From: Psychrobacter sp. APC 3281
GTDB taxonomy: Bacteria; Pseudomonadota; Gammaproteobacteria; Pseudomonadales; Moraxellaceae
Length of the DNA: 61,894 nucleotides
NCBI RefSeq assembly: GCF_030407815.1
Contig: NZ_JASDCS010000014.1
Location: 1-61,894 of the forward strand
Reading direction: 5' to 3'
Part shown: positions 37,319 to 47,551 of the stretch, piece after piece
How the letters are laid out: the number at the start of each line of letters is the position of its first letter
How positions within the stretch are numbered: the stretch's first letter is position 1
Notes under the pieces: generated by a model
What the model was told of the DNA's origin: nothing
Databases searched by the model: none
The model's input: only the letters and a program-made list of their open reading frames with translations
Position numbers and translations under genes: made by a program

Positions 37319-37813
37319 TTAGCCTTCCTCATCTTGTTTCATTTGGGCATATTGAGTCATCGCTGCCTCAATTTTGCTGCGTGATGGTTTGCGTCGTACC
37401 GAGGTGTAGCCGACGGTTTCGCCGCGCCGCACGTTAGGCACCACAGTGGCATAGACCCAATAATGACTGCCGTCTTTGCATAAGTTTTTGACATAGCCAT
37501 GCCATTTTTGTCCAGACTCAGCAGTACTCCATAAGTCTTTATAGGCGGCTTTTGGCATATCAGGATGACGCAAAATATAGTGCTGTTGGCCAATCAATTC
37601 ATCTACATGATAGCCACTGATTTCGACAAAGGAGTCGTTGACGTGAGTGATGATACCGTCGAGATTGGTACGCGAGACAATCAGTTTGCCATCTGGGTAG
37701 GGGCGCTCTATACCAGTATCATAGACAGTCCGTGAGGTGCCATCATGATAAGTCATCGTGATTTGCTCAGCAGGCATATCGGGTTTGTGTGCATCAGGGA
37801 TTGGAGAACCCAT
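37319..37813 (-). CDS. Soluble Aer-like PAS domain protein
   Basis: A 164-aa protein that is almost entirely one PAS domain. It matches the FAD-binding PAS of the aerotaxis receptor Aer: SRTNLDGIITHVNDSFVEIS, then RHPDMPKAAYKDLW, then KDGSHYWVYATVVP. The RHPDMP stretch holds residues that contact FAD in Aer, so flavin binding and redox or oxygen sensing are likely. Unlike Aer it has no membrane, HAMP or methyl-accepting domain. GGAG lies 6 bases before ATG 37813, so the upstream ATG at 37819 is not used. It is followed after 5 bases by the PhnD-like gene. Confidence 0.88.
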   Translation of the reverse strand: MGSPIPDAHKPDMPAEQITMTYHDGTSRTVYDTGIERPYPDGKLIVSRTNLDGIITHVNDSFVEISGYHVDELIGQQHYILRHPDMPKAAYKDLWSTAESGQKWHGYVKNLCKDGSHYWVYATVVPNVRRGETVGYTSVRRKPSRSKIEAAMTQYAQMKQDEEG

Positions 37814-37860
37814 GGTCATCTCCTTCGTTGATCGTTATATCGTCAATCCTCTATAAATTG

Positions 37861-37947
37861 GATACGGTGTCAGCCTTGCTTAGCCTACTACTTGTAGTAC
37901 TTTCACTCGGTTTTCTTATATTCAAATTATATTGAACCAACTATGTT
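37861..37947 (+). repeat. Dispersed intergenic repeat, copy B
   Basis: This copy includes CTCGGTTTTCTTATATTCAA followed by ATTATATTGAACCAACTATG. It shares about 46 bases with copy A and, reversed, up to about 80 bases with copy C. A small inverted repeat (CTACT, AGTAG) lies in its left part. It sits between the roadblock gene and the PAS gene. Confidence 0.6.
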
Positions 37948-37989
37948 TATAGTAATTAAAAGCTAATAAATTCGATAAGCAGTCGCCAA

Positions 37990-38352
37990 TTAAATGAGCT
38001 TTGCCAACGCTTCTGAGGCACGCTTAATATCTAGGAATATCAAGCCAAGCTTGGCATTGGGTTTTGCCATGATGGTGAGTACTGCTTCATCGCCTGATGA
38101 GGTCATGATCACATAGCCTTTTTCGCCTTGAATCATAATGCGATCGATACCACCACGTGCCAACTCGCGTCCTGCACGGTCACCTAATGATAATAATGCT
38201 GCTGACATAGCACCCACGCGATCTTCATCCACGCCGGTTGGTAGAGCTGAAGCAATCATAAGACCATCGTTAGAGATTAGCGCAGATGCTTCAACATCTG
38301 CTGATGAACTGTTTAAGTCTTCCAATATCTGCTGAAATGAATCTGTACGCAT
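37990..38352 (-). CDS. Roadblock/LC7 domain protein
   Basis: A 120-aa protein that is one roadblock/LC7 domain (MglB-like). Features are ASALISNDGLMIASALPTGV in the first beta-strands, the long helix GAMSAALLSLGDRAGRELAR, and the strands IMIQGEKGYVIMTSSGD with the closing helix. Bacterial relatives are GTPase-activating or scaffold partners of Ras-like GTPases such as MglA, or regulators of pili and development. No small GTPase gene is in this window. It is the promoter-proximal gene of the minus-strand cluster and has a leader of about 180 bases before the hut terminator. Confidence 0.92.
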   Translation of the reverse strand: MRTDSFQQILEDLNSSSADVEASALISNDGLMIASALPTGVDEDRVGAMSAALLSLGDRAGRELARGGIDRIMIQGEKGYVIMTSSGDEAVLTIMAKPNAKLGLIFLDIKRASEALAKLI

Positions 38353-38533
38353 ATCGCTTTCTCTATACTGTTTGTTAATTTTTATTTATGAACTATAGTT
38401 AGCCAAAAATAACCCTGTTTAAAAAAGGGTATTATAAATCCTTACTAATAATATTGATATAGTAAATCCCTATTTAAAGTGAGGTTATTAAGGTTTTTTT
38501 CTTCAATTTCATAAAATTTGCAACCTCTCTACC

Positions 38534-38568
38534 AAAAAAAGCCCCAGTCATTAAATGACTGGGGCTTT
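38534..38568 (-). terminator. Terminator of the hut operon
   Basis: A 12-bp perfect stem (AAGCCCCAGTCA with TGACTGGGGCTT), A-run on the left and T-run on the right, lies 30 bases after the hutI stop. On the minus strand it has a strong T-tract, so it ends the hut transcript. Confidence 0.92.
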
Positions 38569-38596
38569 CTAATTGAGATAAACAAAGGTAGGTTGA

Positions 38597-39937
38597 TTAT
38601 ATTGTGTCGCGCCATTGTCCTTGAACCATAATGCCTTGGACAGGATTTAGCCCTATCTGATAGGCCAAGTCAGCAGGACGAGCGATATCCCATAGCGCTA
38701 AATCAGCATCGCAGCCCACTTCCACTTTTCCTTTGTTTGACAGCCCTAACGCTTGTGCTGCATAAACGGTTGAGCCTGCCAATACTTCTTCAGGTGTGAG
38801 GTAAAACAGCGTGCAGCCCATGTTCATCGTCAATAAAAGCGACGTTAACGGTGAGGTGCCAGGGTTACAATCGGTTGAAATTGCCATAGGAACTTGATGC
38901 TTGCGTAATGCCTCAATCGGTGGCAACTTGGTGTCACGTAGCGTATAAAATGCCCCAGGCAATATCACGGCAACCGTATTGCTAGCGGCCATTTTCTTGA
39001 TGTCTTCTTCTGACAAATGCTCTAGATGATCGCTCGATAGACCTTTATATTCAGCAACTAAGGCACTACCACCTATATCGGACAGCTGCTCAGAGTGCAG
39101 TTTGACTGGTAGATCTAATGAGCGCGCCACTTCAAACACTCGTCTGATTTGCTCAGTACTAAAGGCGATGTTTTCGCAAAAGCCATCTACTGCATCAACC
39201 AAGCCTTCTGAATGCAGAATTGGCAGCCACTCGCAAACTTGCTTAATATAGTCATCTGCACGATTTTTGTACTCAGGTGGCAAGGCATGAGCTGCTAGAT
39301 AAGTGGTACTCACATGAATGTCGTATTTTTCACCCAGTTGGCGAGCGACCGTGAGCATTTTGCGCTCAGTGTCTAAGTCTAAGCCATAACCAGACTTAAT
39401 TTCGATACTGGTAACGCCTTCTTTTATAAGTGCGAGTAAACGTTTTTCACTTTGTGCAAATAGCGATTCAATACTGGCGGCGCGGGTAGCAATGACCGTC
39501 GCGACGATACCGCCGCCTTGTGCAGCAATGTCTTGATAACTAACGCCCTGCAATCGCGCTTCGAACTCATTGCTACGGTTGCCACCATAAACGATATGCG
39601 TATGGCAATCGATGAGTCCGGGAGTTATCCATTTATCATTTACATCCGTGATTTGGCTAGCTTGATATTTAGGCAAATGAGCAGTGATCTGATCCTGTGT
39701 GCCAACCCAAGCGATTTTGCCGTTTTTAATACCGATGGCCGCGTGATGCAACTGACCATATGGGTTACTATCAGCTTGATTATCGACATTATCACTTGTC
39801 TCAATACCAAAACCATGCTGCACTGAAAAAGTCGCAATATTAGCGTTAATAATGACATGGTCAAATGATGTCATAGTAGACTCGTCTAGCATCTGTTCTG
39901 TAGGATTTTTCAATACGGAGTTCTTTGATTCATTCAT
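38597..39937 (-). CDS. hutI: Imidazolonepropionase HutI
   Basis: The third enzyme of histidine degradation; it hydrolyses 4-imidazolone-5-propanoate to N-formimidoyl-glutamate. It is an amidohydrolase with metal ligands in [10 protein letters not shown] (residues about 113-122), [20 protein letters not shown] and [10 protein letters not shown]. At 446 aa it is about 40 residues longer than typical because of an N-terminal extension and a loop. AGGAG lies upstream of ATG 39937, which supports the longer start. It is the last gene of hutU-hutH-hutG-hutI. Confidence 0.95.
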   Translation of the reverse strand: MNESKNSVLKNPTEQMLDESTMTSFDHVIINANIATFSVQHGFGIETSDNVDNQADSNPYGQLHHAAIGIKNGKIAWVGTQDQITAHLPKYQASQITDVNDKWITPGLIDCHTHIVYGGNRSNEFEARLQGVSYQDIAAQGGGIVATVIATRAASIESLFAQSEKRLLALIKEGVTSIEIKSGYGLDLDTERKMLTVARQLGEKYDIHVSTTYLAAHALPPEYKNRADDYIKQVCEWLPILHSEGLVDAVDGFCENIAFSTEQIRRVFEVARSLDLPVKLHSEQLSDIGGSALVAEYKGLSSDHLEHLSEEDIKKMAASNTVAVILPGAFYTLRDTKLPPIEALRKHQVPMAISTDCNPGTSPLTSLLLTMNMGCTLFYLTPEEVLAGSTVYAAQALGLSNKGKVEVGCDADLALWDIARPADLAYQIGLNPVQGIMVQGQWRDTI

Positions 39938-39971
39938 AATATGCTCCTAAATTATTGGGAGGCTAATGTGT

Positions 39972-41018
39972 TTAAGTGATAATTAAATGCTGCTCTACAA
40001 TAGTCGCTAGTAAGCGCGCAGCAACTTTGCAGCTACGACTGTCAATATCAATAGTAGGATTAATCTCAGCAATGTCTGCCATTTTTACTTTGCCTGATGC
40101 CATGATTGTTTTGACCATACGCTCAACAAAACCCAGCTCAATACCAAAGGCAGCAGGTGCGCTTACACCCGGGACAACGCTAGAAGGGAAGCAGTCCATA
40201 TCGATGGTTAAATATACGATATCGACCTGATCTAAAAAGCTTTTGACCTGCTCAGCAAGTGTATCCCAAGACTGATAATGACAGTCTTCATCACTAATGA
40301 CCTGTACGCCCAATTGCTCGGCACGATCGAAAAGCGCCGCCGTGTTAGAGAATCGACTGACGCCAATACAGCAATAGTGAAAAGGCTGACTGTTTGCATC
40401 AAGATGCTCGGCAATTTGGCGAAACGGTGTGCCAGAGGTCGCTACATCAGACTGACGAATATCAAGATGAGCATCGAAATTAATAATCCCGATAGTAGGC
40501 GTGGCATTTGTTTTGCTGGTATTTTCCAATGCTTGCCATAATCCCAAAAAGCTACCATAAGCAATGGCATGACCGCCACCAAGCCCGATGGGTAATCCGC
40601 CTTGCTTAACGATAGTGCTCACTGCATCGGCATATTTGATCTGCGCTTGCTCAAGAGTACTCTCGGCAAAACTATTCTCGTCGTGACAATGTATATCACC
40701 TGCATCACCCAATAAGGTTGATAACTGACCATCGAAATATCGTTGTAAATCAGCGATGACTGGCAGCGTAGCAAAAGCTCGACGAATCAATGGCGGAGCA
40801 GCTCTAGCACCTACGCGGCCTTGATTACGTCTGACGCCTTGATCACAGGCAAAGCCAATTAGCCCAATATGTTGAGCCTCGTAAGGCTGAGCAAGCTGAT
40901 ACCAATAGCGGGCACGTGCAGTCTCAAATGGCTCTGCACGTCCTGTCCACTGGCTCATATCAGCAGGTGTATGGCTAATACGTGTGGTATTCGGTGTTGT
41001 TGTTCTCGCTATTGTCAT
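39972..41018 (-). CDS. hutG: Formimidoylglutamase HutG
   Basis: The final enzyme; it hydrolyses N-formimidoyl-L-glutamate to glutamate and formamide. It is a 348-aa ureohydrolase with binuclear Mn ligands in GGGHAIAYG, NFDAHLDIR and LTIDMDCFPS. The N-terminus has about 20 extra residues. The presence of HutG, with no HutF or N-formylglutamate amidohydrolase nearby, indicates the direct four-step route rather than the five-step one. It lies 34 bases before hutI and 23 bases after hutH. Confidence 0.94.
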   Translation of the reverse strand: MTIARTTTPNTTRISHTPADMSQWTGRAEPFETARARYWYQLAQPYEAQHIGLIGFACDQGVRRNQGRVGARAAPPLIRRAFATLPVIADLQRYFDGQLSTLLGDAGDIHCHDENSFAESTLEQAQIKYADAVSTIVKQGGLPIGLGGGHAIAYGSFLGLWQALENTSKTNATPTIGIINFDAHLDIRQSDVATSGTPFRQIAEHLDANSQPFHYCCIGVSRFSNTAALFDRAEQLGVQVISDEDCHYQSWDTLAEQVKSFLDQVDIVYLTIDMDCFPSSVVPGVSAPAAFGIELGFVERMVKTIMASGKVKMADIAEINPTIDIDSRSCKVAARLLATIVEQHLIIT

Positions 41019-41041
41019 CGCTGCTTTCCGCTTATTGATCT

Positions 41042-42604
41042 TTATTTAGACTCGTACCAATCGCTGCGTAGTGACTGCCAATGTTCGGCAAGCGTACCGT
41101 CTAATACCAACTGCTTGGCTGCTTCGATATCAGGGGCGAGGTAGCGATCTTTGTCATAGAAAGTCACTTGCTCACGTAGTTTTTGATGCGCGACTGTCAA
41201 CGGCTCTGAGGTGTCTAATCCGCGATGGAAGTCGATGCCTTGACCAGCAGCCAGAAGTTCAATACCAATAATGGTGGCAGTGTTTTGTGCCATCTCGTAT
41301 AGGCGGCGTGCGCAATAAGTCGCCATTGAGACATGATCTTCTTGGTTGGCAGAAGTCGGGATGCTATCGACGCTACCAGGATGGGCGATAGATTTGTTTT
41401 CTGACGCCAGTGCTGCGGCGGTCACATGAGCAATCATAAACCCTGAGTTTACCCCAGCATTATCAACCAAAAATGGCGGTAAGCCACCTGATAGCGTCGC
41501 ATCGATTAGCAAGGCCACACGGCGCTCAGACATAGAGCCAATCTCAGCGATTGCCAAGGCTAAAATATCAGCGGCAAAAGCGACTGGCTCAGCATGGAAG
41601 TTACCACCCGATATAGCAACAGGGCCATCTTCGTTATTAAAGATAAGTGGGTTGTCTGTCACCGCATTAGATTCGATTAGCAGCGTTTTCCCTGCTTGAT
41701 TGATGATATCAAGGCAGGCACCCATGACCTGCGGCTGACAGCGTAAGCAGTAAGGATCTTGAACTCTATCGTCTTGCTCGCCATCGTGTGAGGCACGAAT
41801 AGCACTTCCTTTGATTAATTGACGGTGTGCTTTGGCGATTTCGATTTGACCATGATGACCACGTACTTCATGAATACGCGCATCAAATGGTGAATCCGAG
41901 CCTTTTGCAGCATCAATTGATAGTGAGCCTACAATGGTCGCAGTCTCAAGCAAATCACGCGCTAAGAAATAACCACGTAATGCTAGCGCGGTTGAGACTT
42001 GCGTACCGTTGATCAGTGCAAGGCCTTCTTTAGCTGCAAGAGTAATAGGCTCAAGTCCATGCTGCGCTAGAGCATCAGCAGCAAGTACTTTTTTGCCAGC
42101 GACAAACACATCACCTTCACCCATCATCGCAAGCGTCATATGTGATAATGGTGCTAGGTCACCAGATGCACCAACTGAACCTTTGGCTGGGATATTGGGT
42201 GTGATTTGATTATTGATTAAGCCAAGTAAACTATCAACTACCTCGCGGCGTACACCAGAGACACCTTGCGCCAGACTGGCAACTTTCATCACCATAATTA
42301 GTCGTACGACGCCTGCAGGGAGAGCTTCACCCGTGCCCACTGAGTGAGAAACGATCAGGTTACGCTGAAGTAGCTCAAGCTGGTCGTCACTGATACGCGT
42401 CTTTGCCAATAGGCCAAAACCAGTATTGATACCATAAGCGCTTTTGTCTCGCGCAATGATGGTACGTACATCTTCATGCGAGGCATCTATCGCCTCATAA
42501 GCGCTCTCAGGCAACGTCAATACGACAGGCTGCTCGTAGATATCACGTAGCATCTTAAAGCTAAGCTGGCGAGGATGTAGGGTTAGTTGTTTGATATTGC
42601 TCAT
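41042..42604 (-). CDS. hutH: Histidine ammonia-lyase HutH
   Basis: The first step of histidine breakdown, releasing ammonia to give urocanate. The 520-aa protein carries the self-forming MIO cofactor triad Ala146-Ser147-Gly148 in [14 protein letters not shown]. Other active-site blocks are the Tyr in [10 protein letters not shown] and [14 protein letters not shown]. Length is in the family range. It lies between hutU (63 bases upstream) and hutG. Confidence 0.97.
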   Translation of the reverse strand: MSNIKQLTLHPRQLSFKMLRDIYEQPVVLTLPESAYEAIDASHEDVRTIIARDKSAYGINTGFGLLAKTRISDDQLELLQRNLIVSHSVGTGEALPAGVVRLIMVMKVASLAQGVSGVRREVVDSLLGLINNQITPNIPAKGSVGASGDLAPLSHMTLAMMGEGDVFVAGKKVLAADALAQHGLEPITLAAKEGLALINGTQVSTALALRGYFLARDLLETATIVGSLSIDAAKGSDSPFDARIHEVRGHHGQIEIAKAHRQLIKGSAIRASHDGEQDDRVQDPYCLRCQPQVMGACLDIINQAGKTLLIESNAVTDNPLIFNNEDGPVAISGGNFHAEPVAFAADILALAIAEIGSMSERRVALLIDATLSGGLPPFLVDNAGVNSGFMIAHVTAAALASENKSIAHPGSVDSIPTSANQEDHVSMATYCARRLYEMAQNTATIIGIELLAAGQGIDFHRGLDTSEPLTVAHQKLREQVTFYDKDRYLAPDIEAAKQLVLDGTLAEHWQSLRSDWYESK

Positions 42605-42667
42605 ATAGGTAGTCCTAGTTGCATAGTCATATAAGTGTTTGTTTTTATAATATTAAGGTAGTTCAAA

Positions 42668-44386
42668 CTATTTAATCATTGGCAGATTTAAACCATAATC
42701 TTTCGCTGTTTTAATGGCCAGCTCATAACCTGCATCTGCATGACGCATGACGCCTGAGCCACAGTCATTGATCAGTACTCGTGCTAAGCGTTTGGCTGCG
42801 GCGTCAGTACCATCCGCGACGATGACCATACCTGAGTGCTGCGAGTAGCCCATGCCGACACCGCCGCCATGATGTAGTGATACCCACGTCGCGCCGCCAG
42901 CCACGTTCAGCATACCGTTCAATAGCGCCCAGTCAGATACTGCGTCTGAGCCGTCTTTCATGCTCTCTGTTTCGCGGTTTGGACTGGCGACAGAGCCCGT
43001 ATCCAAATGGTCACGACCAATAACAATCGGGCCTTTTAGCTCGCCGTTTTTGACCATTTCATTAAATGCTAAGCCTGCTTTGTCACGTTCACCAAGCCCT
43101 AACCAGCAGATACGGGCAGGCAAGCCTTGAAACTGAATACGCTCTTTTGCCATATCTAACCAGCGATGGATATGTTTGTTTTCAGGGAATAGCTCTTTGA
43201 TTTTTTGATCAGTCTTATAGATATCTTCTGGATCACCTGAGAGCGCGACCCAGCGGAATGGGCCTTTACCTTGGCAAAATAGCGGACGAATATAAGCAGG
43301 GACAAAACCTGGGAAGTTAAAGGCATCTTTGACCCCTTCATCAAAGGCAACCTGACGGATATTATTACCGTAATCAGTGGCTGGAATGTCCATCGCTTGC
43401 AAGTCTAAAATTGCTTGTACGTGTACGGCACAAGATTGAGCGGCTGCTTTAGTCAGTGCTGCGTGTTGCTCTGGATCTTCTTGGGCGGCTTTCCATTCCT
43501 CTACTGTCCAGCCGCTTGGTAGATAGCCATTGATCAAATCATGTGCTGAGGTTTGATCAGTGACCAAATCAGGCTTCATGCCGCCAGCGTTAGCACGCTT
43601 GACCATCTCAGGCAAGATATCTGCGGCATTACCAAGTAGGGCGATAGAGACAGCTTCACCAGCGTCCGTATATTGTTTGATTAACTCATAAGCGTGGTCA
43701 AGATCATCTGCTTGCTTATCGACATAACCAGTACGTAAGCGGAAATCGATACTAGACTGCTGACACTCGATGTTTAACGAAGTCGCACCTGCAAAGGTAG
43801 CAGCTAGTGGCTGCGCGCCGCCCATACCACCCAGACCAGCGGTCAAAATCCAACGACCCGCCCAGCTACCGTCATAATGCTGACGACCCGCTTCCACAAA
43901 AGTCTCATACGTACCTTGGACGATGCCTTGCGTACCGATATAAATCCAGCTACCAGCAGTCATCTGACCATACATAAATAGGTCTTTGCGATCGAGCTCG
44001 TTGAAGTGCTCCCATGTTGCCCAGCGCGGTACAAGGTTGGAGTTAGCAATCAATACGCGTGGTGCGTTTTCGTGTGTTTGAAACACACCGACTGGCTTAC
44101 CAGACTGTACTAGCAACGTCTCATCATCTTCTAATTCTTTTAATGACTCTAAGATTTGATCATAGCTTTCCCAGTTACGGGCTGCGCGTCCGATACCACC
44201 GTAGACGACCAGACTTTTTGGGTTTTCTGCCACATCAGGATGCAGGTTGTTTTGCAGCATGCGATAAGGGGCTTCGGTCAGCCAGCTTTTGCAATGTAGC
44301 GTGCTACCGGTAGGCGCAGCAATATTACGGCTCTCATCACGGCGAGTCAGCTTAGTTTCTTTGTTGGTTCCGTTGTCAGTAGTCAT
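42668..44386 (-). CDS. hutU: Urocanate hydratase HutU
   Basis: An NAD-dependent urocanase that hydrates urocanate to imidazolonepropionate. It is 572 aa from ATG 44386, which has AGGA 7 bases upstream; the in-frame ATG at 44392 is too close to that site. Diagnostic blocks are the [14 protein letters not shown] start, the [15 protein letters not shown] glycine-rich loop, the catalytic-Cys region [14 protein letters not shown], and [12 protein letters not shown] near the C-terminus. It is the first gene of the hut operon and is divergent from hutC. Confidence 0.97.
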   Translation of the reverse strand: MTTDNGTNKETKLTRRDESRNIAAPTGSTLHCKSWLTEAPYRMLQNNLHPDVAENPKSLVVYGGIGRAARNWESYDQILESLKELEDDETLLVQSGKPVGVFQTHENAPRVLIANSNLVPRWATWEHFNELDRKDLFMYGQMTAGSWIYIGTQGIVQGTYETFVEAGRQHYDGSWAGRWILTAGLGGMGGAQPLAATFAGATSLNIECQQSSIDFRLRTGYVDKQADDLDHAYELIKQYTDAGEAVSIALLGNAADILPEMVKRANAGGMKPDLVTDQTSAHDLINGYLPSGWTVEEWKAAQEDPEQHAALTKAAAQSCAVHVQAILDLQAMDIPATDYGNNIRQVAFDEGVKDAFNFPGFVPAYIRPLFCQGKGPFRWVALSGDPEDIYKTDQKIKELFPENKHIHRWLDMAKERIQFQGLPARICWLGLGERDKAGLAFNEMVKNGELKGPIVIGRDHLDTGSVASPNRETESMKDGSDAVSDWALLNGMLNVAGGATWVSLHHGGGVGMGYSQHSGMVIVADGTDAAAKRLARVLINDCGSGVMRHADAGYELAIKTAKDYGLNLPMIK

Positions 44387-44771
44387 GATCATATCCTTGT
44401 GATAGCGAATAGGGCGATAAAGTCATCAAAGTAAGTGTCTTACAGTCAGTCTAGATATTCATTTACTAAGTATTTATCTACTGCTAAGCATTCATCTAAA
44501 TTCATAGGAATATCGAAGCGATAAAACAAATTTTCTAGTCCTGCTGTAAAGTTGTATATACAAATTATCAAAGATACTTTTTTCATGCAAGGTTTTTTTT
44601 CATGAGCTGATTATTTTTATTATTCACTCAGCCGATTTAGATAACATCGAGTGAGTTGAAAAGCGCCCTAGTTAATACTGAACGCTCAGACATTTTGACT
44701 AAGGCTTGCGCGATGGTCTCGTGATATTATGTGGTCATTCCTATTAGCAAAACTGACGGTCAAAGGCGGAT
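44387..44771. promoter_or_regulatory. Divergent hutU-hutC control region
   Basis: A 385-base gap without a gene. It holds the promoters of hutU and hutC and the palindrome at 44552-44563. The DNA is AT-rich around the palindrome, and a run of T (44578-44600) lies nearby. Confidence 0.7.
44552..44563. promoter_or_regulatory. Probable HutC operator
   Basis: TTGTATATACAA is a perfect 12-bp palindrome and contains TGTA-N2-TACA, the core reported for HutC in Pseudomonas. It lies about 165 bases upstream of hutU and 208 upstream of hutC. HutC is thought to be released by urocanate, so this site would couple the operon to its substrate. Confidence 0.7.
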
Positions 44772-45545
44772 ATGACAAAGACGATTCCGGCGTATCAACG
44801 CATAAAAAATGCCATACTAGACAACATTCATTCTGGTAAGTGGCAAGCGGGCAACGCGATTTCGACAGAAATGGCACTGGCTGAAGAGTTCGGTGTGTCA
44901 AGAATGACAGTCAACCGTGCGCTAAAAGAGCTGAGCGAGGAGCGGGTGTTAGAGCGTCGGCAAGGGTCGGGCACGTTTGTCGCGCAGCAGCAGTTCAATC
45001 ATACGTTTGTTGAGGTACGCAACATCGCTGAGGATTTAAAGTCAGCCAATCGCGACTATGAGGCACAGGTCGTGAGTAAGCGTGCTATTACGGCTGATAT
45101 GCTCGATAATGAGCTGCGTCGTAAGTTTGGTATTAATGAAGGGGTTATGATTGATAAAGAGTCTGGGCCTGCTAATACAAGCGCTCAGACAGATGCTAGT
45201 GATGCAGCTGTCCTGTATGAAGTAAAAATTATTCACTTTGCCGATGGTCAGCCCATACAGTTTGAAGAACGCTGGGTCGATGCCAAAAAAGTGCCGAAAT
45301 TTATCGATCAGGACTTTAGTGTGGTCAATACCAGTGATTACTTAATTGCCAAAAGTCCTCTAGAGAGTGGTAGCTATACCATCCGAGCATTGGCAGCTCC
45401 TGATGAAATTGCTGAGTTTTTGCAAATTGCGCCGCAGTCACCAACGCTTGTGCTGCGTCGGCAGACCTACTCGGCTGGTCAGGTCGTTACCTTTGTAAAA
45501 ATGTGGCATGCGGGTGATCGCTATCAGTTCTCAGGTGAGCTATAA
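44772..45545 (+). CDS. hutC: GntR-family histidine utilisation repressor HutC
   Basis: A 257-aa repressor with an N-terminal GntR winged helix-turn-helix (residues about 5-70; EFGVSRMTVNRALKELSEER) and a C-terminal UTRA ligand-binding domain (about 95-250; VLYEVKIIHFADGQPIQFEE). In other bacteria the ligand is urocanate. An insert rich in Ala/Ser/Thr near residues 140-150 is unusual. It is divergent from hutU, whose promoter it should control through the TTGTATATACAA site, and probably represses itself too. Confidence 0.93.
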   Translation: MTKTIPAYQRIKNAILDNIHSGKWQAGNAISTEMALAEEFGVSRMTVNRALKELSEERVLERRQGSGTFVAQQQFNHTFVEVRNIAEDLKSANRDYEAQVVSKRAITADMLDNELRRKFGINEGVMIDKESGPANTSAQTDASDAAVLYEVKIIHFADGQPIQFEERWVDAKKVPKFIDQDFSVVNTSDYLIAKSPLESGSYTIRALAAPDEIAEFLQIAPQSPTLVLRRQTYSAGQVVTFVKMWHAGDRYQFSGEL

Positions 45546-45781
45546 CTGTCGTTAGTTGTGGTAAAGTGCTTGCTCACTGATTTTGTACGTTTTTCTGTCC
45601 AAAGTGAGATACTATATCCATAAGCTGCTATTTAATAAGATAGCAATTGGCGTTAATTAAACTCGCCAGAATATTTGAACAATCGTTAAAAATTAAAATA
45701 TAATATAGAAACAGTATTGAAAAATAGCCCAAATGGCCTCAAATCGGGCAACCAAAGCCGAATATCATAGGAGAGCTTATA

Positions 45782-45901
45782 TTGTTCTTCTATGTCGGCT
45801 TGTCCTATTTATTATCACCGTATATTTTATTAGTGCTGTGTGTCTTATTAGCATTATGCGTTTTTACTTTATTCATTCACTCTTATAAGGACGTCTTATG
45901 A
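45782..45901 (+). CDS. Possible 39-aa hydrophobic small protein or leader peptide
   Basis: An open frame from TTG 45782 to TGA 45901. AGGAGAG at 45769-45775 lies about 8 bases upstream, and the TGA overlaps the ATG of the binding-protein gene (ATGA), as in translational coupling. The product would be almost all hydrophobic (Leu, Val, Tyr, Phe, two Cys in LVLCVLLALCVF) with a short charged tail ending SYKDVL, that is, one membrane helix. It may be a small membrane partner of the transporter, a leader that opens the downstream start, or chance translation of AT-rich DNA. I see no relative. Confidence 0.38.
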   Translation: MFFYVGLSYLLSPYILLVLCVLLALCVFTLFIHSYKDVL

Positions 45902-46734
45902 AACGTCGTACTCTTTTAGCCCTTGCCGCCAGCACCATGTTCCTTGCCGCTTGTGGTCAATCTACTACCAACGAAGCCGATACCAGTGCGACTGACAGCG
46001 CTGCAACAGGCGGTTCTGATTTGCTACAACGTATCAACAACGGCGGCACTATCAACGTCGGTACAGAGGGTACGTATCCTCCGTTCACGTATCATGATGA
46101 GAGCGGCAAACTAACGGGTTATGATGTTGAAGTAACGCGTGCAGTCGCGGATAAACTGGGCGTAGACGTTGAGTTTAAAGAAACCCAATGGGATGCAATG
46201 TTGGCTGGTTTGGATTCAAAACGTTTTGATATGGTGGCTAACCAAGTTAGTTTGACCACGCCTGAACGTAAAGCAAAGTATGACAAAGCAATGGCTTATA
46301 GCTGGTCAGGTGCGGTCGTATTGGCACCTACTGATGACAACCGTTATAGCTCGTGGGAAGGTCTAAAAGGTTTGCGTACAGCTCAATCACTTAGCAGTAA
46401 CTATGGTGAGCTCGCAGAGCGTTATGGTGCAGAGATCGTTCCTGTCGATGGTATGGCGCAAGCGATTCAATTAGTGAAGCAAGACCGTGCTGACTTTACG
46501 ATGAATGATAATCTAGCGGTATTGGATTATCTCAAAAAATTCCCAGATGCAGATCTTGAGATTAAACTGACAGCACCTGCTAGTGAGTTACGTGGTTCAG
46601 GCCTAGTGCTTATCAAAGGTGATGATGAAGTCGTAGCAAAACTTGATGAAGCCATGGCTGAATTGGCGGCTGAAGGCACACTCACCAAGCTTAGCGAACA
46701 GTTCTTTGGTGCTGATATAAGTCAACAAAAATAA
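45898..46734 (+). CDS. Amino acid ABC transporter substrate-binding lipoprotein
   Basis: A 278-aa binding protein of the polar amino acid family. A signal peptide ends in FLAAC (Cys19), so it is lipid-anchored. The first lobe has [20 protein letters not shown], with [19 protein letters not shown] further on, the same pattern as the FliY/TcyJ cystine-binding group. The C-terminal half has [16 protein letters not shown]. It is first in an SBP-permease-ATPase operon. Histidine is a tempting substrate because of the hut genes next door, but the sequence looks more like cystine-type binders. Confidence 0.9.
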   Translation: MKRRTLLALAASTMFLAACGQSTTNEADTSATDSAATGGSDLLQRINNGGTINVGTEGTYPPFTYHDESGKLTGYDVEVTRAVADKLGVDVEFKETQWDAMLAGLDSKRFDMVANQVSLTTPERKAKYDKAMAYSWSGAVVLAPTDDNRYSSWEGLKGLRTAQSLSSNYGELAERYGAEIVPVDGMAQAIQLVKQDRADFTMNDNLAVLDYLKKFPDADLEIKLTAPASELRGSGLVLIKGDDEVVAKLDEAMAELAAEGTLTKLSEQFFGADISQQK

Positions 46735-47492
46735 TGTCAGTTTCTATCATGTCAGCTTCTGTAATGTCTACATCATGGTTCGCGGACTTATTGGCAGTAT
46801 TGCCATTTATGAGTCCTGATCGAGCGCAGATTGTCATCTCGTCGTTTTGGCCAATGCTCAAAGGCGGTATTTATTATTCGATACCGCTGGCGTTGATCTC
46901 ATTTGCGATCGGTATGGCCATTGCACTGACAGTGGCATTGATTCGTATCATTCCGCGTGCCACTTGGTTCCATGAAATCATCTATCGGCTCGCTCGCGTC
47001 TATGTGTCCGCCATTCGCGGTACACCCATGCTGGTTCAGCTGTTTATTATTTTCTACGGTCTGCCAAGTGTCGGGGTGAAGCTTGACCCCTTTCCCTCAG
47101 CGATTATTGCATTCTCACTGAACATCGGTGCTTATGCATCGGAGACAGTGCGTGCTTCGATTTTGTCGATACCAAAAGGACAGTGGGAAGCAGGCTCAAC
47201 GGTTGGCTTGACGTATCTACAGACTTTTCGTCATGTGATTTTACCGCAGGCGCTTCGAGTATCAGTGCCGCCGTTGTCTAATACCTTTATCAGTCTGGTA
47301 AAAGATACCTCACTTGCTTCATTGGTACTGGTCACTGAGCTGTTCAAACAAGCGCAGATTATCACAGCTCGTAACTATGAGTTTATGCTGGTCTATACCG
47401 AAGCGGCGATTATATACTGGGGTATCTGTCTGTTCTTGACCTTTATCCAAGGCAAGCTTGAAACTAGATTAGATCGTTATGTGGCAAAATAA
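46734..47492 (+). CDS. Amino acid ABC transporter permease
   Basis: A 252-aa inner-membrane permease of the HisM/GlnP type, with about five membrane segments. The family loop is around residues 160-185 ([20 protein letters not shown]), which contacts the ATPase. The start overlaps the binding-protein stop by one base (TAATG). Several in-frame ATGs near the N-terminus leave the exact start open. A single permease gene implies a homodimer. Confidence 0.92.
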   Translation: MSVSIMSASVMSTSWFADLLAVLPFMSPDRAQIVISSFWPMLKGGIYYSIPLALISFAIGMAIALTVALIRIIPRATWFHEIIYRLARVYVSAIRGTPMLVQLFIIFYGLPSVGVKLDPFPSAIIAFSLNIGAYASETVRASILSIPKGQWEAGSTVGLTYLQTFRHVILPQALRVSVPPLSNTFISLVKDTSLASLVLVTELFKQAQIITARNYEFMLVYTEAAIIYWGICLFLTFIQGKLETRLDRYVAK

Positions 47493-47551
47493 GCTACGTA
47501 GTAAAATAAGTTATGGCTCAATAGACACGCTCTAGCACAACAGGAATTTTT

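Noticed and set aside
39518..39826. 102-codon frame antisense to hutI
   Set aside because: Shadow of a well-identified gene with no start signal.
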